64,000 bases of DNA from Roseomonas sp. Its GTDB lineage: Bacteria; Pseudomonadota; Alphaproteobacteria; Acetobacterales; Acetobacteraceae. The stretch is from assembly GCA_031180725.1 (NCBI GenBank), contig JAPSLO010000003.1:124001-188000 (forward strand), given 5' to 3'. The translations under genes and the position numbers were made by a program. Shown here in pieces: positions 43,608 to 51,683 of the stretch (its first letter is position 1; every line of letters begins with the position of its first letter). The notes under the pieces are model-generated. The model did no database searches. It was not told where the DNA came from and worked only from the letters and a program-made list of their open reading frames with translations.

Positions 43608-45447
43608 AAAGACCGTAACTGCTATCACCCTGCTGTCGGTTCAGCGGCACACCCACATCCAGCCGCAGCGGCCCGATCGCCGTGGCGTAGCGCACACCGA
43701 GCCCGGCGCCCAGCCGCACATCGGCGAAGTCGGGCGTCTCCGTCTCGGCGACGGAGCCGGCATCCAGGAAGCCGACCAGACCGAAATTGCCGGAGACGCG
43801 CTGGCGCAGCTCGATCGAGCCTTCCACCAGGCTCGACCCGCCGAGCGGGCGGCGGGCGGCGTCGCGCGGGCCGATCGACTGATAGTCGTAACCGCGCACG
43901 GAACCACCGCCGCCGGCATAGAAGCGCTTGTCCAACGGCACCTCGCGTGAGGCGCCGATCAGGCTGCCCAAGGTGCCGCGCAGCGCCAGCACCGAGCCGC
44001 CATTGCCGCTGAGGTCGAAATAGGTGCGTAGCGTGCCGATGCTGCGCATGAAGCCGCCGCCCTCGCGGATATCGGCATAGGGGGTGACGGTCACATCCGC
44101 CCGGATGCCCCGCTTCGGGTCCAGGAGGCTGTCCGCACCATCATACCGCGCGCCGAGCACCAGCCCCAGCAGGGTGAAGGGCGAGAGGTTGTCGTCCCGG
44201 CCGATGCGGCCGGTCTCGAAGGTCGGGCCGCCGCGCAGGACCCAGGCCTCGCCGATCGGCCGCTCCAGCAGCGCCGCCACTTCGATGGCGTCGCGGTCAT
44301 AGGCTTCCAGCCTTTCCCGCAGACCCGCCGCGGCCAGGGAGAGGGTGGTGCGGCCATCGATCAGGCCGGGGCGGCGCAGCGTGGCGCCCAGGCGGTAGTT
44401 CACATCCTCCGTTCCGCCGCCGGCGCCGAGACGGGAGACGGTACCTTCTATCCGCAGGGTCTCGGCGTTCCCGAACAGGTTGCGGCGTTCGTAATAGAGC
44501 GTGCCGCTCGGCCCGTAATTGGTCTCGTAATAGACCGAGGCGCCGACCGAGTTGCGCGGCCGGTCAGCGACCGTGAAGGTCACCGGCAATTGCCCGGCTG
44601 GATCCAGCCGCTCCGCCGCGCGGGCGCGCACCGTGTCGAAGACACCGAGGTTCAGCAGCTCCCGCCGGGCGCGTTCCAGGCGGTCGGGGGAGTAAGGCTC
44701 CCCGGTCAGGCGGCCGGCGACGCGGGCGGTGAGGCGGGGGTTCACCCCGGTCTCGCCGGTCACCTCCGGCCGCGCGAAAACCGCCTCGGGGCCCGGCGAC
44801 AGGATCCAGGTGACGTCCATCTTCTGGGCGTCGTGGTCCACCACCACCTCGCGGTCAACCACCTGGGCCAGCGGGTGGCCGGCGTTGCGCAGCCGGTCCA
44901 GCAGCCCGGATTCCGCATCCAGGATCGGCCCGGCGCGGGCGGGGTCGCCAGGGGCGATGCCGGGGGGCGCGCCGAGGGCGGTGACGGCCGGCGCCTCGGC
45001 CGGGCTGGCCGGGCGCAGCGCGATGTTGCGCAGCGTGTAGCGCGGGCCGGGAGTGACGCGGATCTCCACCGGGGTCTCGGCCGGCGGGGCAGCCGCCAGG
45101 CGCTGTGCCAGGCCCGGCGTGGCGGCCGGGCTGCCGGCGATCAGCACCTCGATCCGGGGCGCCCACCAGCCTTCGGCATGCAGGACTTCCAGCAGGCGGT
45201 TGGGCTCGGCCTCGGCGCGGGCCACCAGGCCGAAGGCATCCACCGGTGCCTCCTCGGCCAGGCGGCGGAGCTGCGAGGCATTGGAGAGCTGGTCGTCGAG
45301 GCCCGACTCACCGGTGGGCGCAATGGTCGTGGTATAGCGTAGCGCGCCCGGCGTCGCGGGGGCCGGCACGGGCTCCTGCTCGCCCTGCTGGCCGGCGGCC
45401 GGGACGGTCAGCAGGATCAACGGCAGGAGATAACGGAGGAACCTCAC
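43582..45447 (-). CDS. tamA: Translocation and assembly module outer-membrane protein TamA
   Basis: The 621-aa protein starts with a signal peptide (ends near VPAAG) and three POTRA-like domains (to ~residue 285), followed by a 16-strand barrel of the Omp85 family. Landmarks are GGGGSVRGYDYQSIGPRD with the conserved RGY motif in the loop and the C-terminal LYVGLGQAF ending in Phe. TamA works with TamB in envelope biogenesis. The start appears to be GTG at 45447; there is no strong ribosome site. Confidence 0.92.
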   Translation of the reverse strand: MRFLRYLLPLILLTVPAAGQQGEQEPVPAPATPGALRYTTTIAPTGESGLDDQLSNASQLRRLAEEAPVDAFGLVARAEAEPNRLLEVLHAEGWWAPRIEVLIAGSPAATPGLAQRLAAAPPAETPVEIRVTPGPRYTLRNIALRPASPAEAPAVTALGAPPGIAPGDPARAGPILDAESGLLDRLRNAGHPLAQVVDREVVVDHDAQKMDVTWILSPGPEAVFARPEVTGETGVNPRLTARVAGRLTGEPYSPDRLERARRELLNLGVFDTVRARAAERLDPAGQLPVTFTVADRPRNSVGASVYYETNYGPSGTLYYERRNLFGNAETLRIEGTVSRLGAGGGTEDVNYRLGATLRRPGLIDGRTTLSLAAAGLRERLEAYDRDAIEVAALLERPIGEAWVLRGGPTFETGRIGRDDNLSPFTLLGLVLGARYDGADSLLDPKRGIRADVTVTPYADIREGGGFMRSIGTLRTYFDLSGNGGSVLALRGTLGSLIGASREVPLDKRFYAGGGGSVRGYDYQSIGPRDAARRPLGGSSLVEGSIELRQRVSGNFGLVGFLDAGSVAETETPDFADVRLGAGLGVRYATAIGPLRLDVGVPLNRQQGDSSYGLYVGLGQAF

Positions 45448-45551
45448 TGTTTCATGTAGCGCGTGTTGAAGACCGAAGTTCAGCCCAGGGTGATGGCACC
45501 CCGCCCGGCCAAGGGGTAGCCCCGAGCAGGGCGAGGGCGTAGGAGAATGGC

Positions 45552-46703
45552 ATGGATCCCGCCCTTGCTTCGACCCTGGCCGGCTGGCGCCGGCACCTGC
45601 ACGCCCATCCTGGCCTGACCCTGCAGGAAGGCGAGACGGCTGCCTTCGTCGTCGCCCGGCTGAAGGAGATGGGTGTCACCGAGATTGCGGAAGGCGTGGG
45701 CGGCCATGGCGTGGTCGCCACGATCCGCCGGGGCGAGAGCAACCGCAGCGTCGGCCTGCGCGGCGACATGGATGCGCTGCCGATCGAGGAGCAGAACACC
45801 GGCCTGCCCTGGCGTTCCACCGTGCCCGGCGTGATGCATGCCTGCGGGCATGACGGCCACACCACGGCGCTGCTTGGCGCGGCGAAGCTGCTGCTGGAGG
45901 ACAAGGGCTGGTCCGGCACCGTGCACCTGGTGTTCCAGCCGGCCGAGGAGGGCGGCGGCGGCGCCAAGAGCATGTTGAAGGACGGGCTGTTCCAGCGCTT
46001 CCCGATGGAGCGCATTTTCGGCTGGCACAACTGGCCCGGCCTGCCGGCTGGCACCGTGGCGGTGCATGACAAGGCCGTCATGGCCGCCGGCACGCGTTTC
46101 GAGATCGCCTTCGATGGCCATGCGAGCCATGCCGCCCTGCCGCATCTGTCGCGCGACCCGATGGTGGCGGCCGGCCATTGCATCGTCGCGCTGCAATCCG
46201 TGGTGGCGCGCAATGTGGACCCGCTGGCCGGCGGCGTGATCAGCGTGACCGTCGTGGAGGGCGGCGAGGCGCAGAACCAGATCCCGCGCCGGGTCGTGAT
46301 GAAGGGCACGGCGCGCTGGCTGGAGGCTTCGGCCGGCGAGGCGATCCATCAGGGGATCGAGCGCGTGACCGCGGGCATCGCCGCCACCTTCGGCGTGACC
46401 GGAGCCGTTACCTGGCGCCCCGGCGTGACGGTGACGACGAATTGGCCCACCGAGCGCGACATGGCCGCCGAGGCCGCGGCGACCGTCGCCCCGGTGCGAC
46501 GGGACCTGCCGCCTGCGATGACGGGCGAGGATTTCTCCTGGTTCCTCAAGGAGGTGCCGGGCGCCTTCGTCTGGATCGGCAATGGCCCGGCCGAGGAGGG
46601 GCGCGAGCTGCACAACCCCCTCTACGACTTCAACGACGAGATCCTGCCGGTGGCCAGCGGCTTCCTGGCCGAGGTGGCGAAGCGGGCCCTGCGCGCGGGC
46701 TGA
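45552..46703 (+). CDS. M20 family amidohydrolase (hippurate hydrolase-like)
   Basis: The 383-aa protein has the M20D metal site motifs GLRGDMDALPIEE, MHACGHDGHTTALLG and EEGGGGAKSML, plus a later GSHAALPH-like HASHAALPHLSRDPM in the dimerisation domain. Enzymes of this group release amino acids from N-acyl derivatives (hippurate, acetyl-amino acids). No signal peptide. GTAGGAGAATGGC precedes the ATG. It is divergent from tamA. Confidence 0.92.
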   Translation: MDPALASTLAGWRRHLHAHPGLTLQEGETAAFVVARLKEMGVTEIAEGVGGHGVVATIRRGESNRSVGLRGDMDALPIEEQNTGLPWRSTVPGVMHACGHDGHTTALLGAAKLLLEDKGWSGTVHLVFQPAEEGGGGAKSMLKDGLFQRFPMERIFGWHNWPGLPAGTVAVHDKAVMAAGTRFEIAFDGHASHAALPHLSRDPMVAAGHCIVALQSVVARNVDPLAGGVISVTVVEGGEAQNQIPRRVVMKGTARWLEASAGEAIHQGIERVTAGIAATFGVTGAVTWRPGVTVTTNWPTERDMAAEAAATVAPVRRDLPPAMTGEDFSWFLKEVPGAFVWIGNGPAEEGRELHNPLYDFNDEILPVASGFLAEVAKRALRAG

Positions 46704-46759
46704 GCCGGCCACGCTTGAGCGGCTTGGCCCGGTTCTTCCGGCATCGTTAGGATGGCCGG

Positions 46760-47449
46760 ATGAACGACACGCCTGCGGCGCCCGAAACCCGGCCTGCCCG
46801 CCTCTGGCGCCGCGCCCGCTTCGCGGCCCCGGCACGGCCGGATGTCAGGCTGATCCCACTGCAGCCGAGCCTACGCCGTTGCCTGGGCCTGAGCCCGGTT
46901 GGCACGGCGGTGCTCCTGGGTGGCGGCCTTCTCCTCGCCTGGGTGTGGCTGGAGGGCGGGGCGAGCGGCGTGATGCGTCTGGCGCCCCTCGTGGCCCTGC
47001 TGGCGCTGATCCTCGTCCTGTTGCTCGGTCTGCTGTGGGTTGGGAGGGGCAGCAGCATCCTGCTCGATGCCCATGGCGTCGCGGTTAAGTTTCGGTGGAA
47101 GCGCTTGCGGGCTGGCTGGCACGACATCGCCGAGGTCGTGCTCGTTGAGCGGACCAGGTACTCGCCTCGCGGCGTGGAACTGCGGCTCAAGGCGCCGTCC
47201 GGCCTGCCGGTGAGATGGGTCCTTCTTCCCGACATTTACAGGATCGGCCGAGAGGAGTTGCGCGGCCTGCTTCAGGCCGCGTTGGAAGAGGGACAGCGCC
47301 GGCCGGGGCCGCGGCCGGCCGACGCGTTCGCGACGGTCCGACCCGTCCTGGCAGAGCTCGAGCGCGCCGGGATGCTGGTGGGTGCGTTGGCGGCGCTCAT
47401 ACCATTGATCGGCCTTATCGTGGCGGTGATCGTCCTGACCTTGCGCTGA
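46760..47449 (+). CDS. Uncharacterised membrane protein
   Basis: The 229-aa protein has two N-terminal hydrophobic segments (~residues 46-62 and ~73-93), a cytoplasmic-looking middle part with FRWKRLRAGWHDIAEVVLVE and a WVLLPDIYRIG beta turn, and a C-terminal hydrophobic segment (~205-227). The middle resembles the PH-like YdbS/bPH domain layout, but this is only a fold guess. AGGATGGCCGG precedes the ATG. Function unknown. Confidence 0.7.
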   Translation: MNDTPAAPETRPARLWRRARFAAPARPDVRLIPLQPSLRRCLGLSPVGTAVLLGGGLLLAWVWLEGGASGVMRLAPLVALLALILVLLLGLLWVGRGSSILLDAHGVAVKFRWKRLRAGWHDIAEVVLVERTRYSPRGVELRLKAPSGLPVRWVLLPDIYRIGREELRGLLQAALEEGQRRPGPRPADAFATVRPVLAELERAGMLVGALAALIPLIGLIVAVIVLTLR

Positions 47450-47490
47450 GCAGGTCAGGCGCCGGCGGCGCCAGCTGAAGAATTCGCGCT

Positions 47491-47530
47491 GCGCGTGTGG
47501 CGCGATGCGCGTTTCGGACAAATGGCCGGG
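47491..47530 (+). repeat. Direct repeat with TTTCGGACAAA, copy A
   Basis: GCGCGTGTGGCG...GATGCGCGTTTCGGACAAATGGCC is closely similar over ~40 bases to the block at 48054-48092, with a 2-base gap. The core TTTCGGACAAA recurs twice more at 47998 and 48013. Copies A and B flank the VOC gene. Confidence 0.55.
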
Positions 47531-47532
47531 CC

Positions 47533-47889
47533 TCAGCCGGGCGCCTTCTCGACGACGCAGAAGGTGTTGCCGTCCGGATCAGCCAGGACGGTGTAGTCCG
47601 CCCCTGGCGGGTAGCGCCAGGCGACCCGGCGGGCGCCGAGGCCGATCAGGCGTTCGATCTCGGCCGCCGCATCCTCGGCATAGAGGTCGAGGTGATGGCG
47701 CTGATGATCCTCGGCGCCTGAGGTGACGATGGTGATGGCCATCTGCTGGCCGGGGCCCTCGAGCGGGACGAGGATGGCCCAGTCGGGCGACGGTTCCCGC
47801 AGCGGGCGGTAGTCCAGCGCCGCCGACCAGAAGGCGATGGCGCGGGGGACGTTGCGGACGCCCCAGACAATCGAGCCGATCCTGAGCAT
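47533..47889 (-). CDS. VOC (glyoxalase/bleomycin-resistance fold) family protein
   Basis: The 118-aa protein is one vicinal-oxygen-chelate unit: IGSIVWGVRNVPRAIAFW, DYRPLREPSPDWAIL and the ending ADPDGNTFCVVE. Metal ligands in such proteins are usually His/Glu at two sites; here HHLDLYAEDA and the terminal CVVE are the candidates. It could be an isomerase, dioxygenase or resistance protein. GGGAGA precedes the ATG at 47889. Confidence 0.85.
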   Translation of the reverse strand: MLRIGSIVWGVRNVPRAIAFWSAALDYRPLREPSPDWAILVPLEGPGQQMAITIVTSGAEDHQRHHLDLYAEDAAAEIERLIGLGARRVAWRYPPGADYTVLADPDGNTFCVVEKAPG

Positions 47890-47997
47890 GGCGAAGTCTC
47901 CCGCCGGGCGGCGTGCTTGCCCCCGGGAGCGCGCGGGCCGAGGGGAGGTTGCCGCGCAGAGCTGCGATGGCCGGCCGCGATCTCTGCGTTGCGCGGT

Positions 47998-48023
47998 TTT
48001 CGGACAAACGTCTTTCGGACAAA
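47998..48023 (+). repeat. Tandem pair of TTTCGGACAAA
   Basis: The 11-base motif occurs at 47998-48008 and again at 48013-48023, 15 bases apart from start to start. The same core forms the centre of the longer repeats at 47491-47530 and 48054-48092. Confidence 0.55.
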
Positions 48024-48053
48024 CAGCGCCGCCCTGGGCCGGATGCACGCCCC

Positions 48054-48092
48054 GCGCGTGGTGCGGGATGCGTTTCGGTCAAAATGCCGCGC
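48054..48092 (+). repeat. Direct repeat with TTTCGG(T)CAAA, copy B
   Basis: GCGCGTGGTGCGGGATGCG followed by TTTCGGTCAAAATGCC matches copy A at 47491-47530 with few changes and a 2-base gap. The pair brackets the VOC gene. Confidence 0.55.
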
Positions 48093-48265
48093 CTGGTTCG
48101 GCCGCACAGTTTTTGCCCCTGGTCCCGTCCGCGGGGAGGGGAGCGCGGCGCCGGGCGGCATGAGCTGGTCTCTGATGCACGGGGTCAAAGAGCGGCGCCG
48201 CCGGAGGCGGTGCGCGATCAGGATATTATTCCTTTATCAATCCTGTCCAGCCATTTGCCAGCGGC

Positions 48266-49210
48266 TCAGCCGGCCAGCGGAACCGCGACCTGTTCCACGC
48301 GCAGGCCCGGCAGGCGGGACATCAGCGTCGGAAGGCCGGTGGGGCCGGCGAAATGGGCGGCGCCAACCGCGGCGACCACGCTCTCGCTCAGCATCACCGC
48401 ATGCAGGCGCTGCGCCATGGCATCGTTACGCTCGTCCAGCATGTGACGGGCGAAGACCGGTCGGTCCTCGGCACGGGGGGCGAGCGAGGCCAGGGTGAGA
48501 TCGCGCAGCGCCCGAAAATCCTCGCGCAGCGCGGCGGCGTGCATCTCGGCCAAGCGGGCACGGGCCCGGGCGGCGGCGACGGGATCCCGGAGCGCCGCCA
48601 GCTCGGCGCGAAGCAGGTGAAGGAAGGCAGCATCGGGCAGCTGGGCGGCGGCGGCGAACAGCTCGGCGGTGGTCTGGATGCCGTTCACCGGCAGGCCGCG
48701 CCGCACGGCGACATCCATCAGCCAGGCATCGCGGGCCGGCTCCTCGGCGCCGGGCGGGGGCTCGGCGGCGGGCAGGGACGGCAGGCCCGGGCAGGCTCCA
48801 CGGCCCTGGGCGGCCCAGGCCTGCGGGGCCAGTGCCAGCAAAGCCAGGGCGAAGGGGCGTAGCATCTCCGGCGAGGCGCCGAGATCGGCACAGGCCATGG
48901 CACGGCGAAGGAGGTCCAGCTCCTCCGGGCTGAAATGCGCCTCGGGCGACCAGGAGCGGGGAGCGCGAAGGACCTCCTGCCAGTCGGAGCCGTCGCGCAC
49001 GCTTTCCAGCATCAGCCGAATGCGGCCCCGAAAGACCGAGGGCGCGGGCGGCGGCAGGCCGGAGCCGGGCTGGTGCGCGCTGGGCAGCAGCAGGGAATCC
49101 GCGGCGCCATCCGCCCGGCGGATGCGCCAGGCGGTGATGCGGCGTGGGGCGGCGGCCAGGGCGGGGCAGGACAGGACAGCGAAAGCCAGGGCGCTACGGC
49201 GGGTGAGCAT
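48266..49210 (-). CDS. TraB/GumN family protein, exported
   Basis: The 314-aa protein starts with a signal (RRSALAFAVLSCPALA) and ends with the TraB/GumN motif RNDAMAQRLHAVML...VVAAVGAAHFAGPTGLPTLM, in which a Glu/His pair near the N-terminal region and this GXGHXXG-like part form the proposed peptidase-like site. GumN-type proteins are periplasmic and of unclear function. ATG at 49210; a TTG three bases upstream is also possible. A GC hairpin lies upstream (49239-49257). Confidence 0.75.
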   Translation of the reverse strand: MLTRRSALAFAVLSCPALAAAPRRITAWRIRRADGAADSLLLPSAHQPGSGLPPPAPSVFRGRIRLMLESVRDGSDWQEVLRAPRSWSPEAHFSPEELDLLRRAMACADLGASPEMLRPFALALLALAPQAWAAQGRGACPGLPSLPAAEPPPGAEEPARDAWLMDVAVRRGLPVNGIQTTAELFAAAAQLPDAAFLHLLRAELAALRDPVAAARARARLAEMHAAALREDFRALRDLTLASLAPRAEDRPVFARHMLDERNDAMAQRLHAVMLSESVVAAVGAAHFAGPTGLPTLMSRLPGLRVEQVAVPLAG

Positions 49211-49238
49211 CAAGAGGTCCGATTTGGGAGGAGAAGTC

Positions 49239-49257
49239 GGGGGCGGAGGCCGCCCCC
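49239..49257 (-). terminator. GC-rich hairpin between hydrolase and TraB/GumN genes
   Basis: GGGGGCGG (49239-49246) pairs with CCGCCCCC (49250-49257) over a 3-base loop. It follows the alpha/beta hydrolase gene on the minus strand, so it may end that transcript. No T run. Confidence 0.4.
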
Positions 49258-49272
49258 GGGCCCCGCCCTAAG

Positions 49273-50226
49273 TCAGGCGGTGACACGCTTCAGCCAGGCG
49301 CCGGCCAGACCGGCCGCCCGGCGCGCCGCGCCGACATGGTTCAGGCCACGCAGAAAGCCGTGAATGGTGCCAGAAAATAGTTTAAATTCAACGGGGACGC
49401 CGGCGTCCCTGAGTTTTTGCGCGAAATCCAGATTCTCACTGGCCAGTACGTCAAGCTCCGCCACATGCAGAAGAACCGGCGGCAAGCCCTTCAAATCCGC
49501 GAGCATGGGCGCGGCCAGCGGGTTCAGGCGGTCGGCGGGCCGCGGGCAATAGCACTCCCAGTAGAAGCGCATCTTTTCGCGCGTCAGGAAGTAGCCCTCG
49601 GCGAATTCGCGGTAGGATGGCGTATCAAGATCAACCCCGAACACACCGTAATTCAACAATATTCCCTTCAGCCGGAGTGCCGGGTCCGTCTGCCGCAGCA
49701 GCAGCGCGACGCCCATCGCCAGATTGGCGCCGGCGCTGTCGCCGCCGATCACGATGCGCGACGGGTCGAGCCCCCATTCCGCCCCGTGTGCCGCCACCCA
49801 GCGGACCACGGCGGCGCATTCCTCCAGCGCCTGGGGGAAGGCGGCCTCGGGGCTCAGCGCATAGTCCGGGCCGATCACCGCGCAGCCGCCGCCGGCCGCG
49901 TATTCCCGCATCAGCCGGTCATGGGTGTCCACGCTGTTCCACACCCAGCCGCCACCGTGAAAATAGACGAGAACGGGCAGAGCCCCCGCAGCCGGGCGGT
50001 TCAGGCGGCAGAACAGCCGCCGGCCACGGATCGGCAGCCAGCGGTCCGACGCCTCCGCCATCACCGGCCCGCCTTGGCAGAGCGGGATGTTGATGGCTTC
50101 GGTGATCGCCCGCGCCTCGTCCAGCGGCGGGGTCAGCGCGATCGGCGGGTGCCGGGCGCCCTCCTCCTCCATCATCCGGCTGAAGGCGAGCATCTCGGGG
50201 TCCCAGCGGGGATCCTGGAACGACAT
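49273..50226 (-). CDS. Alpha/beta hydrolase, hormone-sensitive-lipase (HSL) family
   Basis: The 317-aa protein has the HSL oxyanion motif HGGGW, the nucleophile GDSAG (serine inside the alpha/beta fold) and a late acid/His pair in VLLHVAELDVLASENL and GTIHGFLRG. These enzymes are carboxyl esterases for short- or medium-chain substrates. There is no signal, so it acts in the cytoplasm. The start at 50226 has AGGAGGAG upstream. Confidence 0.9.
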   Translation of the reverse strand: MSFQDPRWDPEMLAFSRMMEEEGARHPPIALTPPLDEARAITEAINIPLCQGGPVMAEASDRWLPIRGRRLFCRLNRPAAGALPVLVYFHGGGWVWNSVDTHDRLMREYAAGGGCAVIGPDYALSPEAAFPQALEECAAVVRWVAAHGAEWGLDPSRIVIGGDSAGANLAMGVALLLRQTDPALRLKGILLNYGVFGVDLDTPSYREFAEGYFLTREKMRFYWECYCPRPADRLNPLAAPMLADLKGLPPVLLHVAELDVLASENLDFAQKLRDAGVPVEFKLFSGTIHGFLRGLNHVGAARRAAGLAGAWLKRVTA

Positions 50227-50419
50227 GGCGGCTCCTCCTGGCGAACAGGCATGGGACCGCGTCATGCCGCGATCGGCAAGTCCTGGCCCCGGACCATCGA
50301 GCCGGTCAGGTCGCTCCGGTCTGGAACTTCCCAGGCACCATATCGGCCGCCGGATACTGTCCGACTATGCGCCCATGCCTAATCGTGCTCGATAGGGCGC
50401 GGGCGTCGTCGTTGACGCA

Positions 50420-50435
50420 TAGCAGCATGCTGCTA
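50420..50435. promoter_or_regulatory. Perfect 16-base palindrome before the sulfotransferase-like gene
   Basis: TAGCAGCATGCTGCTA is its own reverse complement. TTGACG lies at 50412-50417, just before it, so it may sit between or over promoter boxes. It could be an operator for the gene at 50464. No repressor gene is adjacent. Confidence 0.4.
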
Positions 50436-50463
50436 GCTTTTAGGAAGTGGCAGGGACCAGTGG

Positions 50464-51549
50464 ATGCGCGCCATACTTCATATCGGCACGGAAAAGACAG
50501 GATCCACGGCCATCCAGTATCGGTTAGCTGCGGCGCGCGAGGAGCTTCTCACCCACGGCTTCGCCTATTCTCGTGTCGCCGCGGTTGTTGATGGCGGGGC
50601 AAACCATGTCGCCCTTTACAGGTATGCGCTGGAGCTGGAGGCCGAACTGGCCAGAGCAACGGCAAAAAGGGGCGAAGTGCCGCGGCCTCTGCCGCAGGCA
50701 CTTGCCCAAGAAGTCGCAAGCCTGAAAGGCCGCGCTCATACGCTGATCCTTTCGAACGAGCATCTTCATAGCCGCGTCACCACGCCCGAAGGCGTCGCTC
50801 GGATCCGCGCGCTGCTCGAAGAGAATTTCGAAAGCGTGACAGTTGTCGTCTACCTCCGGCGCCAGGACGACTTGGCTGTCAGTCGCTATTCGACCTCATT
50901 GCGCGTGGGGCGGCCGGCATCATTGTCTTTGCTGGACGAGGCGAAGCGCACGCCGCTGTATTTTGACTACGAGGCGCTGCTCGCACGCTGGTCGGGCGCT
51001 TTTGGCCGCCAAGCCGTCATCGCGCGTCTCTTCGACCGCCAGGCGCTCGTCGGCGGTGACGTCGTGGCTGATTTCCTCAAGGTGTGCGGCTTCGACGGTG
51101 TCCTGCAGTCAAATGGCCCGGGCGACCCGAACAGAAGCTTGCCCGCCGCCGTCCAGGAATACCTGCACCGCTTCATCGAAGCGCTTCCCAGCGGCACCCG
51201 AACCCGACCGCCAAAGGATGTGGTCAAGCGCCTTGAGCGGAGCTTCACCGGGCCGCCCAAGTTGCCCAGCGAGACTGAGGCTCGCGCCTTCTACTCGCTT
51301 TTTGCCGCCTCGAATGAGGCTGTTCGCCGCGAGTATTTCCCGGACCGGGCGATGCTGTTCAACGACGACTTCAGCAAGTATCCCGCCGCCCCACTCCATG
51401 CAGACAGGGCGGATCTCATGGCCGCGGCAAAGATGGCGCTTGCCCAGCTTAGCGAAGCGAGGCCCGGCCGGCGGAAGGGCGCCCTCGGGCCTCATCTGGC
51501 TGCTGCCAAGCGCGTCCTGGCCGATATCAGCCAGGAGTCGCAGGCGTAA
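50464..51549 (+). CDS. Sulfotransferase-like (P-loop) protein of unusual composition
   Basis: The 361-aa protein begins with HIGTEKTGSTAIQYRLA, like the 5'-phosphosulfate-binding loop of PAPS sulfotransferases, and has VVVYLRRQDDLAVSRYSTSL near residue 125, which fits the 3'-phosphate-binding part. Such enzymes transfer sulfate to glycans or small molecules; in bacteria they are often in surface polysaccharide loci. The gene is visibly less GC-rich than its surroundings and uses mixed codons, which suggests recent acquisition. The 5' site is weak (AGGGA). Confidence 0.72.
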   Translation: MRAILHIGTEKTGSTAIQYRLAAAREELLTHGFAYSRVAAVVDGGANHVALYRYALELEAELARATAKRGEVPRPLPQALAQEVASLKGRAHTLILSNEHLHSRVTTPEGVARIRALLEENFESVTVVVYLRRQDDLAVSRYSTSLRVGRPASLSLLDEAKRTPLYFDYEALLARWSGAFGRQAVIARLFDRQALVGGDVVADFLKVCGFDGVLQSNGPGDPNRSLPAAVQEYLHRFIEALPSGTRTRPPKDVVKRLERSFTGPPKLPSETEARAFYSLFAASNEAVRREYFPDRAMLFNDDFSKYPAAPLHADRADLMAAAKMALAQLSEARPGRRKGALGPHLAAAKRVLADISQESQA

Positions 51550-51573
51550 GGGTCCAGTCCGCCGGGTCCCGCA

Positions 51574-51587
51574 GGCCTCGCGAGGCC
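51574..51587 (+). terminator. Possible terminator stem after sulfotransferase-like gene
   Basis: GGCCTCGCGAGGCC is a perfect palindrome 25 bases after the stop. A 5-base GGCCT/AGGCC stem with a CGCG loop is possible. There is no T run, so this is weak. Confidence 0.3.
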
Positions 51588-51683
51588 GCTCACCCCGAAT
51601 CGCGCCCGGAGAAATTCCCGCCCGCGGAATGCGCCATGACAGTATAACACGTCACGATCGCATCTCGTCGCCGGTTCCGAGCC

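Larger units (their letters stand above)
47890..48265. other. Non-coding gap of ~376 bases with short repeats
   Basis: No gene with a plausible start and family was found here. It contains TTTCGGACAAA at 47998-48008 and 48013-48023 and the variant TTTCGGTCAAA at 48073-48083, the last inside the long copy B. Near its right end, CAGGAT (48221) and ATCCTG (48242) flank an AT-rich stretch and may form a weak terminator for the TraB/GumN gene. Confidence 0.5.

Noticed and set aside
48221-48247. Strong rho-independent terminator at the right end of the VOC gap
   Set aside because: CAGGAT/ATCCTG gives only a 6-base stem with a 15-base loop and no T run after it, so it was left as a note.
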